NCBI GenBank assembly: GCA_964017045.1 | Contig: OZ024808.1 | Span: forward strand, 30,607,949-30,671,948 | DNA length: 64,000 nucleotides | Source: Omphiscola glabra | Lineage: Eukaryota; Mollusca; Gastropoda; Lymnaeidae | Direction of reading: 5' to 3' | Part shown: piece after piece, positions 53,450 through 64,000 of the stretch | How the letters are laid out: each line of letters begins with the position of its first letter | How positions within the stretch are numbered: the first letter of the stretch is position 1 | The notes under the pieces: generated by a model | The model's database searches: none | Seen by the model: the letters and a program-made list of their open reading frames with translations, nothing else | Told to the model about the DNA's origin: nothing | Made by a program: the position numbers and the translations under genes

Positions 53450-54510
53450 AATCATATTATGTGTGTGTCTTACAAGTGGTGCCCATTTCCTCGCTGCAAT
53501 CTTGTCACCATCATATTTTTTGTGTGTCTTACAAGTGGTGCCCATTTCCTCGCTGCAATCTTGTCACCATCATATTTTTTGTGTGTCTTACAAGTGGTGC
53601 CCATTTCCTCGCTGCAATCTTGTCACCATCATATTTTTTGTGTGTCTTACAAGTGGTGCCCATTTCCTCGCTGCAATCTTGTCATCATCATATTTTTTGT
53701 GTGTCTTACAAGTGGTGCATATTTGCTCGCTGCAATCTTGTCACCATCATATTTTTTGTGTGTCTTACAAGTGGTGCATATTTGCTCGCTGCAATCTTGT
53801 CACCATCATATTTTTTGTGTGTCTTACAAGTGGTGCATATTTGCTCGCTGCAATCTTGTCACCATCATATTTTTTGTGTGTCTTACAAGTGGTGCATATT
53901 TGCTCGCTGCAATCTTGTCACCATCAAATTTTTTGTGTGTCTTACAAGTGGTGCATATTTGCTCGCTGCAATCTTGTCACCATCATATTTTTTGTGTGTC
54001 TTACAAGTGGTGCATATTTGCTCGCTGCAATCTTGTCACCATCATATTTTTTGTGTGTCTTACAAGTGGTGCATATTTGCTCGCTGCAATCTTGTCATCA
54101 TCATATTTTTTGTATGTCTTACAAGTGGTGCATATTTGCTCGCTGCAATCTTGTCATCATCATATTTTGTGTGTGTCTTACAAGTGGTGCATATTTGCTC
54201 GCTGCAATCTTGTCACCATCATATTTTTTGTGTGTCTTACAAGTGGTGCATATTTGCTCGCTGCAATCTTGTCACCATCATATTTTTTGTGTGTCTTACA
54301 AGTGGTGCATATTTGCTCGCTGCAATCTTGTCACCATCATATTTTTTGTGTGTCTTACAAGTGGTGCATATTTGCTCGCTGCAATCTTGTCACCATCATA
54401 TTTTTTGTGTGTCTTACAAGTGGTGCATATTTGCTCGCTGCAATCTTGTCACCATCATATTTTTTGTGTGTCTTACAAGTGGTGCATATTTGCTCGCTGC
54501 ACTCTTCTCT
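53450..54510. repeat. 59-bp minisatellite, about 18 copies
   Basis: Units contain TGTGTGTCTTACAAGTGGTG, then CATATTTGCTCGCTGCAATC and TTGTCACCATCATATTTTT. The first four units have CCCATTTCC, the rest CATATTTGC. Stop-free in three frames on the plus strand, which gives long artefactual ORFs. The same monomer occurs in dimer form at 49245. Confidence 0.96.
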
Positions 54511-54920
54511 TAATGTTTTTAGTTCCTTGTTTGGCTCGGATAAATGTAATTTAATCGCTTTGTTTTGACGGTGCTAAAGTTTTATCCCAATTAATTGATT
54601 GGTATGGGAACGCATATTTAAATAAGTCAAAAAAGAAAAAAACAATTTAGAGCCCCAGTCAAAAATTGAATGTTGCAAATGGTTGTACAAATTCAGAAAC
54701 AAACGAAATTATGTCACAAATAAACGGAAATATCGCTGTTTGTGTTTGACGTCAATTCTATACCATGATGGCCTATATTGGTCTTACCTGGAATATCTGA
54801 TATCACAGAATTGAATTTTATCAATAAAAATTTGAGTTGTTCTAATTGACGATCCGTTCATTCAGAATTTAAAAAAATATTGTATCTTTTGTTGTTTTAG
54901 AGCCAGCGATGACACACTAG
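54511..54920. repeat. Segmental repeat tail (copy of 49560-49790)
   Basis: CGGTGCTAAAGTTTTATCCC, TTGATTGGTATGGGAACGCA and ACAAATAAACGGAAA are shared with the end of copy 1. Confidence 0.8.
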
Positions 54921-54924
54921 TTAG

Positions 54925-55475
54925 GTCCGAGCCTTCAATGTCATCATAATCATCTGTCTCACGAGCCTTCAATGTCATTATAGTCATCTGTCTCACGAGC
55001 CTTCAATGTCATTATAGTCATCTGCCTCACGAGCCTTCAATGTCATCATAGTCATCTGTCTCACGAGCCTTCAATGTCATCATAGTCATCTGTCTCACGA
55101 GCCTTCAATGTCATCATAGTCATCTGCCTCACGAGCCTTCAATGTCATCATAGTCATCTGTCTCACGAGCCTTCAATGTCATCATAGTCATCTGTCTCAC
55201 GAGCCTTCAATGTCATCATAGTCATCTGTCTCACGAGCCTTCAATGTCATCATAGTCATCTGTCTCACGAGACTTCAATGTCATCATAGTCATCTGTCTC
55301 ACGAGCCTTCAATGTCATCATAGTCATCTGTCTCACGAGCCTTCAATGTCATCATAGTCATCTGTCTCACGAGCCTTCAATGTCATCATAGTCACCTGTC
55401 TCACGAGACTTCAATGTCATCATAGTCATCTGTCTCACGAGACTTCAATGTCATCATAGTCATCTGTCTCATTAA
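54925..55475. repeat. 34-bp minisatellite, about 16 copies
   Basis: Units of CTCACGAGCCTTCAATGTCA, then TCATAGTCATCTGT. Confidence 0.96.
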
Positions 55476-56570
55476 TGACTGACGTTGATCATCCTCTCAA
55501 AATATGTTGTTTGAGTTTGTGGAGCTTGTGTATTGGGTGGGGTCACATTTTCCTTATTGTGAAATTTGCGAACTTTATTTACGTGATACGTTTTAACTGA
55601 ATTACTCTTCTAGCTCTGACTTAAAATTATTTTCTCCACAATGAATGTACCTTCCCATTGCAACATCAAGTTAATGCCCTTTTTTGGTTTTAAAATAAAT
55701 CAATGAGAAATAACCTACTTATGCTTGTGTCAAAATTTCTGGCCTTGATTTGGTTCTTGATAAAAGTTTACCAACCAATCAAAAACTCTGCAATAAAGAC
55801 AAACATGTTTGATGTTAATCAGCTTCTTAAAAGCTGTATGCATCATCATTGTCAGCAAAAAGCTGTAGGTTTAAGGGTATTTGAAAACAGCGACATCTTT
55901 AATAATCAAAGAAAAACACATTAGCCTGAATACGTCAATGTATGTTTTTATTATGCTTAAATGGTAGCATATCAAAATATTATGCTTCACTATAGAATCT
56001 GAATTATTGAACTCCAAATGCAACTCAAAACTTAAATCGTTGAAATGCATATAATTTATAAAATGCGCATTTGTTATCTTTACCTGGAATACAGCAACAT
56101 TGCTAAGGCGACTTTGCGCTTGTGCCACTGTGACCCCCGCTTATTATATAAATCTATGAGAAGGGTTAAATTTGTTTAACATAATGTCTCTTAATCATAT
56201 TGGAATTTAAAAATTGGTGCTCAAACATAATACAATTTTAAAATGTAGTAAAAATAACAGATGCTTTTTTAAAAAAAAGCTTTGTAAAAAATATATTTAC
56301 AAATAATTGTGTATCTGCAAAAAACAATTTGGAATATTAAAAACAAAACAAATTCAATAAATTAGGCAGACAAATAACATGATTAGCAGTGTAACCTACC
56401 CATCGACGAAAATGTTACAATTAAAATAGTTATTTTCGAAATTATAAATTAATTTTGATCTTCTTTTCAATTTTGTCCAGACAAAACGTTTTGGAAGCTT
56501 ATGAAAAAATCTAAGAAGCAGAAGAAATACTGAAAACAGAAATACCCAAACAACATGATTTTTGGCTTTG
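55476..56570. other. AT-rich intergenic or intron sequence
   Basis: No features recognised. Short open frames lack support. Confidence 0.5.
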
Positions 56571-56574
56571 TGTG

Positions 56575-57640
56575 ATGAAATCATTGGTCCATTACTGACT
56601 AACTATAAGACAAGAAATCATTGGTCCATTACTGACTAACTATAAGACAAAGAAATCACTGGTCCATTACTGACTAACTATAAGACAAGAAATCATTGGT
56701 CCATTACTGACTAACTATAAGACAAGAAATCATTGGTCCATTACTGACTAACTATAAGACAAGAAATCACTGGTCCATTACTGACTAACTATAAGACAAG
56801 AAATCATTGGTCCATTACTGACTAACTATAAGACAAGAAATCATTGGTCCATTACTGACTAACTATAAGACAAGAAATCACTGGTCCATTACTGACTAAC
56901 TATAAGACAAGAAATCACTGGTCCATTACTGACTAACTATAAGACAAAGAAATCACTGGTCCATTACTGACTAACTATAAGACAAGAAATCATTGGTCCA
57001 TTACTGACTAACTATAAGACAAGAAATCATTGGTCCATTACTGACTAACTATAAGACAAGAAATCATTGGTCCATTACTGACTAACTATAAGACAAGAAA
57101 TCACTGGTCCATTACTGACTAACTATAAGACAAGAAATCATTGGTCCATTACTGACTAACTATAAGACAAGAAATCATTGGTCCATTACTGACTAACTAT
57201 AAGACAAGAAATCACTGGTCCATTACTGACTAACTATAAGACAAGAAATCACTGGTCCATTACTGACTAACTATAAGACAAGAAATCATTGGTCCATTAC
57301 TGACTAACTATAAGACAAGAAATCATTGGTCCATTACTGACTAACTATAAGACAAGAAATCACTGGTCCATTACTGACTAACTATAAGACAAGAAATCAC
57401 TGGTCCATTACTGACTAACTATAAGACAAGAAATCACTGGTCCATTACTGACTAACTATAAGACAAGAAATCACTGGTCCATTACTGACTAACTATAAGA
57501 CAAGAAATCACTGGTCCATTACTGACTAACTATAAGACAAAGAAATCACTGGTCCATTACTGAATGACAATGAAATCATTGGTCCATTACTGAAGACAAA
57601 GAAATCATTGGTCCATTACTGAATGACAATATGAACTCTG
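56575..57640. repeat. 37-bp minisatellite, about 27 copies
   Basis: Units of GGTCCATTACTGACTAACTA, then TAAGACAAGAAATCATT. ATCATT and ATCACT variants alternate in a partly periodic pattern. The unit length is 38 where AAAG replaces AAG. Confidence 0.96.
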
Positions 57641-57714
57641 ATGACGGCTGAAACTACAAATGTTTTCTTTGTGAAGTCTGCTCAAGATTTTGTTGATTAC
57701 AAGTTAAAACTTGG

Positions 57715-58090
57715 AAGAAGTAAACTTTGGGATGATGGTGGCCACCATTATATGTTGAGAAGTAAACTTTGGGATGATGGTGGCCACCATGATATGTTGC
57801 AAGGAAACTTTGGGATGATGGTGTCCACCATGATATGTTGAGAAGTAAACTTTGGGATGATGGTGGCCACCATGATATGTTGAGAAGTAAACTTTGGGAT
57901 GATGGTGGCCACCATGATATGTTGAGAAGTAAACTTTGGGATGATGGTGGCCACCATGATATGTTGAGAAGTAAACTTTGGGATGATGGTGGCCACCATG
58001 ATATGTTGAGAAGTAAACTTTGGGATGACGTGGCCACCATGATATGTTGAGAAGTAAACTTTGGGATGATGGTGGCCACCATGATATGTC
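57715..58090. repeat. 42-bp minisatellite with a 14-bp palindrome in most units, 9 copies
   Basis: Units of AAGTAAACTTTGGGATGATG, then GTGGCCACCATGATATGTTG. Most units contain the perfect palindrome ATGGTGGCCACCAT. Exceptions are the third copy (GGTGTCCACC), the first (CACCATTAT, palindrome still present) and the penultimate, which has lost GGT. Confidence 0.95.
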
Positions 58091-58440
58091 GACAGCTTAC
58101 CTTTATCTTACCTAAATTGTAAAAAGTAAATTCCCATTGATGAAATCCCGTTTTAGATATCTGGTTAAAAAGTGTATAAGACGAAATGTCCAAAGTCTTC
58201 TTTGAAGATTTCTAACTAGATTCATTGTGGAGAAACAGTGGGTCCCAATTAATATCTTGTTACAGAATTTTTCTCCCGTGCATAAACTTAATGTGTTGAC
58301 ATGTGAAAACTTAACATTTGTGAATAGAGGAATCTCTTGTTGGCCATTATTTGATCAAGTAACCCCCATAGAGTAACATCAAATAAATGAACTCGTACCT
58401 TGTTAAATTTGAGGACGAAGATTAAATATTGTGATTACAT
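58091..58440. other. Sequence between two arrays
   Basis: Nothing recognised. Confidence 0.5.
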
Positions 58441-59275
58441 CAGGGTTGTGGCAAGTGTTGTAGTATGTGTTGTACCAAGTATTGTGGCAAGTGTAGTAGT
58501 ATGTGTTGTACCAGTATTGTGGCAAGTGTTGTAGTATGTGTTTTACCAAGTATTGTAGCAAGTGTTGTAGTATGTGTTGTGCCAAGTATTGTGGCAAGTG
58601 TTGTAGTATGTGTTGTACCAAGTATTGTGGCAAGTGTTGTAGTATGTGTTGTGCCAAGTATTGTGGCAAGTGTTGTAGTATGTGTTGTGCCAAGTATTGT
58701 GGCAAGTGTTGTAGTATGTGTTGTATCAAGTATTGTAGCAAGTGTTGTAGTATGTGTTGTGCCAAGTATTGTGGCAAGTGTTGTAGTATGTGTTGTGCCA
58801 AGTATTGTGGCAAGTGTTGTAGTATGTGTTGTGCCAAGTATTGTAGCAAGTGTTGTAGTATGTGTTGTGCCAAGTATTGTGGCAAGTGTTGTAGTATGTG
58901 TTGTGCCAAGTATTGTGGCAAGTGTTGTAGTATGTGTTGTGCCAAGTATTGTAGCAAGTGTTGTAGTATGTGTTGTGCCAAGTATTGTGGCAAGTGTTGT
59001 AGTATGTGTTGTGCCAAGTATTGTGGCAAGTGTTGTAGTATGTGTTGTACCAAGTATTGTAGCAAGTGTTGTAGTATGTGTTGTGCCAAGTATTGTGGCA
59101 AGTGTTGTAGTATGTGTTGTACCAATTATTGTGGCAAGTGTTGTAGTATGTGTTGTGCCAAGTATTGTAGCAAGTGTTGTAGTATGTGTTGTGCCAAGTA
59201 TTGTGGCAAGTGTTGTAGTATGTGTTGTACCAAGTATTGTGGCAAGTGTTGTAGTATGTGTTGTACCAAGTACCC
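58440..59275. repeat. 36-bp minisatellite, about 23 copies
   Basis: Units of AAGTATTGTGGCAAGTGTTG, then TAGTATGTGTTGTGCC. Open in two plus and two minus frames because the unit is 12 codons. The Cys-rich and Val-rich translations are artefacts. Confidence 0.96.
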
Positions 59276-59384
59276 TATGTGAAATAGAGATGGCGACATT
59301 CCTATGTGAAGTATAGATGACGAAATTCACATCTTCATCTAATGATTTTCTGATATTAATTTTTTAAAGTAATCATTTATTTTA

Positions 59385-59580
59385 CAGTCGGGGACTTTTT
59401 AACACTGTTAGGTCTGACTCTACCACTAATACCAGTCCTCTTAGGTCTAACATTATAATAACTCCACTTTTATGTCCTGTTAGGTCTGACTCTATCACTC
59501 CACTAAGACCAGTCCTGTTAGATCTGACTCTATGAATCCACTATTACCAGTCCTGTTAGGTCTGACTCTATGACTTCTTG
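59385..59580. repeat. About 38-bp degenerate repeat, 4-5 copies
   Basis: Units with GTTAGGTCTGACTCTA, then CCACTAATACCAGTCCT. It runs to within 20 bp of the candidate exon acceptor. Confidence 0.82.
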
Positions 59581-59590
59581 TTCCACACAG

Positions 59591-59679
59591 AGTGCAATTG
59601 GAGGCTCGCTGAGCAATATATGCCAGGTATTGTACCGGGTTTCAGTGCATCAGCCTTTGGGCTGCACGAGCAGGTCAAG
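59591..59679 (+). CDS. Candidate exon of a second gene (29 codons)
   Basis: The acceptor CTTCTTGTTCCACACAG ends at 59590. In the frame with two bases of split codon it reads CNWRLAEQYMPGIVPGFSAS, then AFGLHEQVK. The end AAG is followed by GT, which is part of the 8-bp target duplication of an inserted element. The composition is protein-like and the tract upstream is a good acceptor. A donor at CAG/GTCAAG (59673) is the alternative. I do not recognise the protein. Confidence 0.5.
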
Positions 59680-59764
59680 GTCAGTGTTTCTTTCAGGCAT
59701 ACCTCCGGGGGGGGGGGCAGTGCCCCCCCGGAGCAAGTCAAGTGCCCCCCGGGGGAAAATGTGT

Positions 59765-61490
59765 AAGAAAAAATAATAATTAAAAAAAACTATTCTAAAT
59801 TTAATTTTTATAAAATTTTTAAAAGTTATTGAAATGTTTGCCTTTAATCGATTACAATTATTGGAACAAATAAAATAGCGCTTTGTTCGATATATATTGA
59901 TGATCCATAGCGTTCAGGTTAATCTTGTTACAGGCTCACAGAAATCGATTATAAATATGGTATTGTTTTGAAAATTGGCCACTCATGATCATAAGCTAAA
60001 TCTTACTTTTTCTGATTCGCAAATATCGGTATCTTTTATTTAATTACATTTTGCAGCTGCAAAAGTTGAAAGACTTTTTAAATATAGTTCTTGCTAATAA
60101 ATAAACATGTGCAATCTGTTTTTAAATTATATTGTATAATAGCATCATGCTTTAAAAAATCATTTTTAGCAAACATTTTAATGTAGTAGATTCCATAGAT
60201 GTATGCTGACATAGATAAAATTAAAATTTAAAAATAATAATAATAATAATTTTAAAACAAAAAATTAGGAATTTAGCGGTTACATACAAATAGTGGACAT
60301 TTCATCATAATGATTAAATCGAGTTTTTCTAATTTTTTAACACAGTTTCGGGAACAGAGTAAATTGATTTTTTTAAAAAGTCTTTATTTATTAAATCCCC
60401 AATGACTTTTCTCTGTCAATATAATAATAATAAACAATCTTCCCCAGCTGTTTGAACTATTAAAAAAAATATTTTAAGATGATAATCCAGTAGAAAGAAT
60501 ATAATATATATTTAAACAACGAATAAAAAAAATTGAGTATTTCGATTATCTTGTAAATGCCATTTTTGGTAGTAGTTGAAAAAAAAATATATGGAATTGG
60601 TAAAAAAATTGTTTTCAAGTATAATATCAAAGAGGCAAGTTGTAATGATCTGAAGCAAATTTTGTAGCCTAAATTTCTTAATTAACATTTAAATCAACTG
60701 AATATTGAGAATTGAAACTTTAATAATTTATACGAAAAAAAATCACACATAAATAAATATATGAGTCTTTTGTAAACAATTCTTGACTTCTAAACCATTA
60801 TATCGGTTACATCTGATTTATAAATAAATACCAATTTTGAAAACCCATAAAGATATATTCTATAGCCTTTTGTACAGAAAAGCTTTTTTCTTTTTGACTA
60901 TGGTGAAATTTGGAAATATTTTGAAATAAATGTATGTTTTTGGTTTTTCTTTTTCGTTCAAAATGTAAAACTATTTTAGCATTTCTTTTTTGGGATGGAT
61001 ACCTTTTTTTGGAAGGAAGTCTTTTTTCTTAATTTTACAAATATTTTATAGTAAATTCATTATTTTTATGTAGTTGATCCCAAAAATATTTTAAAATAAT
61101 AACTTTAAAAATACATTACTTTTCAATTTTAAAAAAATGTTTGCATACCACACTTAGTCAAGCAGAGACGTCGCTTGTACGATGGCTCTTATGTCAAATG
61201 ACACATAAAATCTTAACTAGCATCTCTCCCGTTGCTCTGCAGTTAAGTGTTTAATGATGCGAAACTAAATTTAACTACGGTATTTTAAAAAAAAAAGCAT
61301 TCTTGCATTTTGAATTTATCAAAAAATTTCCGGGCCCTATAAAGTTTTAAGGGGCGAGTCTAAGCTAAGGAGTATCTCTCGATAAATAACATACCCTAAG
61401 GGATCCCAATTGGACTGCATTTATTTAATATTGTGCTGGTGGAAGAGTTAGTGATGTCCTGTTATTATCGTTATTTCTAGCGCTTCCCAC
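59765..61490. other. AT-rich interior of the large hAT-like element
   Basis: Very AT-rich, stop codons in all frames, no recognisable transposase motif. Confidence 0.6.
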
Positions 61491-61499
61491 CCAAATGTC

Positions 61500-62720
61500 T
61501 GAAATGTTTACATCAGTGGCGCTTCATCCCATTTAGGGCCCTGGCCTGCTCCACCCCATTCTTCCATTGGGATCGATCCATCGCTTTACACCTCCATGTG
61601 CGAACCCCAACCTTTGTAAGCCCTTCTCTACATCGTCAATCCATCTCAGTCTTGGTCGACCGGTGAGCCGTCTGCCCCTAGGTTTCTGCCTGTAGATAGT
61701 TTTTGTTGCTCCAGAATCCGGCATCCTTTCAATGTGTCCTGCCTAGGGTAGTCTGCCTTTTTTTTTATATTGTTGGGACTATGGATGGGTATTTGTACAA
61801 TTGATATAGCTCTTAGTTTGTACGGATTCCCAAAACAAAATTGACTATCATCGGGTCATATATTTAGCAGGTTCTCTGCTTTTCTGGTAGGAACAAAGTC
61901 TCACTACTGGTCTTGTGACAGTGGTGTATACTTCCTTCTTTGTTCCCTTATCAAGATTTTTGCTTTGAAGTAGCTTTTGTAAATTGAAATAAGAACGGTT
62001 TCATGCTGTTATTCTTTCTTGTATATCCGATTTTATTTCCTCTTGCTTATTTATAGTCACCCCTAGATATTTGAAAGTAGCTACCCTCTCAAAGGCGTAG
62101 ATGTTCATATTGATGAAGTCATCAGTGCGTATTTCCTGACATTATCATAACTATTGCCTTCGCTTTATTTACATCAAGGCCAGCTTTGACCGTCACATCT
62201 TCAAGTTCCCTGAAAGTTTTAATTATATCATCAATGCTGTTTCTACCAAGTAGCGCTATATCGTCTGTGTAGGCCAGGTATTGCAGTGGCTGGCTTTATA
62301 AAGTTCCTTATGGTTGTTCTGTACCACCTCTCAGATGCTCACACGTATGTTTCTAATGCTTTTTTCTAAAGTGATGTTGAAAATGATACACGGATTTCCT
62401 TGTCTGAGGCCCAGATTGATTGGGAACTCCCTCAAGTACTCCCTCTGTACTTTGATTCTACTTTTGTAGTTATCCATCGTCATATGTATGAGTCAGGTAA
62501 GTTTGTTAAGGACTCCAAGTTCCAGCACAGCATCGTTCATGTATTTCCTGTCTATGCTATCATAACCTGATTTATAGTCCACATATAGTTGGTGTATGTT
62601 GATGTATTCTTAGCATTTTCTACGAGACATCCAACAGTAAATATATGAACGTTTGAAATGCTCCTTCACACATTGTCTTAAAGATACGTTGAATACCCTC
62701 ACTAGGTAACTCTTGTTACC
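61500..62720 (-). mobile_element. Minus-strand non-LTR retrotransposon remnant nested in the hAT-like element
   Basis: Reading leftwards from about 62600: a YVDYKSGYDSIDRKYMNDAV stretch, INLGLRQGNPC (62390-62430), then YLAYTDDIALLGRNSIDDII with the YTDD form of the catalytic motif (about 62260), and NKAKAIVMIMSGNTH. The C-terminal part at 61724-61533 has GRRLTGRPRLRWIDDVEK. Stops and frameshifts show it is dead. It is a different lineage from the elements at 30505 and 45043, judged by the motif context. Confidence 0.8.
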
Positions 62721-62744
62721 AGTGAAATATCCGCATCAACACCA

Positions 62745-62840
62745 GGCACAGAAACATTGCAAATCCCATCTACATTCATAGGAGCCATAATGATCAATAA
62801 ATTGATCGTGGGCCCTTAATAGACAGAAAAAGAAGAAGAA
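62745..62840 (+). mobile_element. Short retroelement 3' tail, relative of 11160-11275
   Basis: GATCAATAAATTGATCGTGG, then GCCCTTAA and a purine tail AAAAAGAAGAAG, shared with 11222-11275. Confidence 0.65.
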
Positions 62841-62849
62841 AAATTTGCA

Positions 62850-63245
62850 CTACAATGCATCACTGCATTTTGAATTTATTATTTTTAAATTAAGGTGACC
62901 CCTACCCCCCCTTTTGCTCAAACTTTTCGGATTCCTCAATTTCTGCTACCCCCCCCCCTTTTTTTTTTCCTTGACGTCGATCAATGTGACTAACGGGTTG
63001 AATCTAATCTTGTGTCAAATGATTTTCTTCGGCACACCACAACCAAAATGAATTTAGTTTGTGTCTGGCACTGGTCGCCATAATACCTCCCCGATCAAAT
63101 GAAAGTCTTATCAAAACATTCGAATCATGTATACTCCAAAATGCACCTTTTGATTGTTAAACAATCACACATTTTCTGCTGCCCTACTTCCCGATAAAAA
63201 TTACTTGCCATGACAGCCAAATTTGGTGCTGATATATACACTGCC
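62850..63245. other. Interior of the hAT-like element
   Basis: C and T homopolymer runs (62900-62975) and otherwise unrecognised sequence. Confidence 0.5.
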
Positions 63246-63590
63246 CAGCGGCGTGCCTAGTCTTAGCGCCACCCTAGGTGGGTTAACTTTTTTGCAACGC
63301 TACCTTTCTCGATAGAAACTCTGCAGATGTCCGAAAATCCCGCCGCTCTATCTAAAGAAAAAATGACACCTGGGAAGACCAAATGTTCGCCACCCCCCCC
63401 CCCCCCCACTTCTACGTCACTGACGTGAGTCTTTGACGACAGGGGACAAGATTCATTTTTACACCCCCCACCTGGCTAAACTCTGAAACCTATTATTTTC
63501 ATCCATTAACACTATAGCCCATTAGATGCCCCCGCTAGTCTGGCGCCCAGGGACATATGTCCCATCTGCCACCCCTTAGCTACGCCTCTG
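63246..63590. mobile_element. Possible nested hAT-like miniature element
   Basis: The ends CAGCGGCGTGCCTAG and CTTAGCTACGCCTCTG are imperfect inverted repeats resembling those of the element at 38109-38280. No clean target duplication is visible. Confidence 0.45.
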
Positions 63591-63666
63591 GCCACTGAAA
63601 AACTGGCACTGCCCCCCCGAGCGTCAAAAGTGCCCCCTCGGGGGAAAATTTCTGAAAGAAACACTG

Positions 63667-63968
63667 GTCAAGGTCGGTGTAAATATAGTGTTATCCTCGT
63701 GACGTCACGGGTCTTTAAGGTTCTGACAGCAGAGAAACCTTTGTGTGTGTGTGTCGGCCATGGAAACACAGAATTCGACATCAAAATAGGACAGTTGATG
63801 TTGGTAAATCATTGTGTCGCTAGAATCACGTAGAATAATTCAAGGTCACCCTAATCACGTATTTTAAAGAATATCGTGGGATCACCGTTATCACGTATTT
63901 TCTACAATATCACAGGATCAATCAAATTCCTCGTTTTCTTTCCATGGTGGTAGTAGTATTGGTGGCAG
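63667..63968. other. Continuation of the interrupted intron
   Basis: Before the transposon inserted, the exon end CAGGTCAAG would have run directly into GTCGGTGTAAATATAG, the original intron start. A weak ATCACGTATTTT repeat lies at 63830-63920. Confidence 0.5.
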
Positions 63969-64000
63969 CACCTGCGTTCTTTTCACCGCGGCATCGAGGA
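63969..64000 (+). CDS. Possible start of the next exon of the second gene (cut by window end)
   Basis: After GTATTGGTGGCAG the last 32 bases can be read in phase 0 as HLRSFHRGIE, which would follow QVK of the previous candidate exon. The pyrimidine tract is poor and the segment very short, so this is only a possibility. Confidence 0.22.

Larger units (their letters stand above)
59682..63666. mobile_element. 3,985-bp element with hAT-type ends and perfect 8-bp target duplication
   Basis: The perfect 15-bp inverted ends are CAGTGTTTCTTTCAG and CTGAAAGAAACACTG. The identical flanks are GTCAAGGT at 59674-59681 and 63667-63674. Both subterminal regions have GGCACTGCCCCCC / GTGCCCCC..GGGGGAAAA blocks. 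The interior is AT-rich with a reverse transcriptase remnant (61500-62720), a retroelement tail and another possible miniature element. No hAT transposase is recognised, so the element is non-autonomous or decayed. Confidence 0.88.

Noticed and set aside
53391..54568. Long Cys- and Leu-rich ORFs resembling membrane proteins
   Set aside because: All three plus frames are open through an 18-copy 59-bp array. The hydrophobic look comes from the unit sequence.
56575..57640. Possible CRISPR array because of regular 37-bp spacing
   Set aside because: There are no variable spacers; the whole unit repeats, and the setting is a eukaryotic genome. The same applies to every array here.
58403..59330. 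Cys-rich (CCAKYCGKC) and TTTLATILG repeat ORFs on both strands
   Set aside because: 36-bp array open in four frames. Artefact.
1..64000. tRNA, rRNA or other structured RNA genes
   Set aside because: None recognised by eye. A tRNAscan or Infernal run would be needed to exclude small ones.

Overview
This is animal nuclear DNA, most likely from a mollusc and plausibly a freshwater pulmonate snail. It has short exons with GT-AG introns, several non-LTR retrotransposon and Penelope-like fragments, many hAT-type miniature elements, and two copies of a short element whose ends and interior I recognise as the SPIN hAT family. SPIN is published from the pond snail Lymnaea stagnalis as well as from tetrapods. 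There is no operon-like or prokaryotic organisation. The species call is inference.

From about 1 to 39.3 kb the window holds the 3' part of one large plus-strand gene. I could chain 19 exons (1040 to 38833) whose intron phases all agree. Together they give a continuous 2,059-residue C-terminal part of a protein ending in a normal stop. The 5' exons lie upstream of the window. The protein is mostly amphipathic helix, then a Ser/Lys-rich basic region, an acidic region, and a Ser-rich to very acidic tail with RGED-type repeats. I do not recognise the family.

The introns are unusual. By my coordinate tally about a third of the window is tandem repeat, in roughly 40 separate arrays with units of 14 to 59 bp. 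Several arrays are not random intronic repeats. Their unit is a copy of the adjoining exon-intron junction: the donors of exons at 1040, 12412, 15259, 17758 and 28553, probably the donor at 10617, and the acceptors at 6450 and 17758. In one case 108 bp of exon has been copied together with its donor. This junction-seeded minisatellite growth is the most interesting feature of the window.

From 39.3 to 64 kb the DNA is intergenic or a very long intron. It contains further arrays, a partly triplicated AT-rich block (44.2-54.8 kb) with a minus-strand non-LTR element inserted in its first copy, and near the end one isolated candidate exon (59591-59679). A 3,985-bp element with hAT-like ends is inserted exactly at the splice donor of that exon, with a perfect 8-bp target duplication. 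The element itself carries nested retroelement debris.

All gene structure here is inferred by eye from splice sites, frame and phase. No transcript, homology search or alignment program was used.
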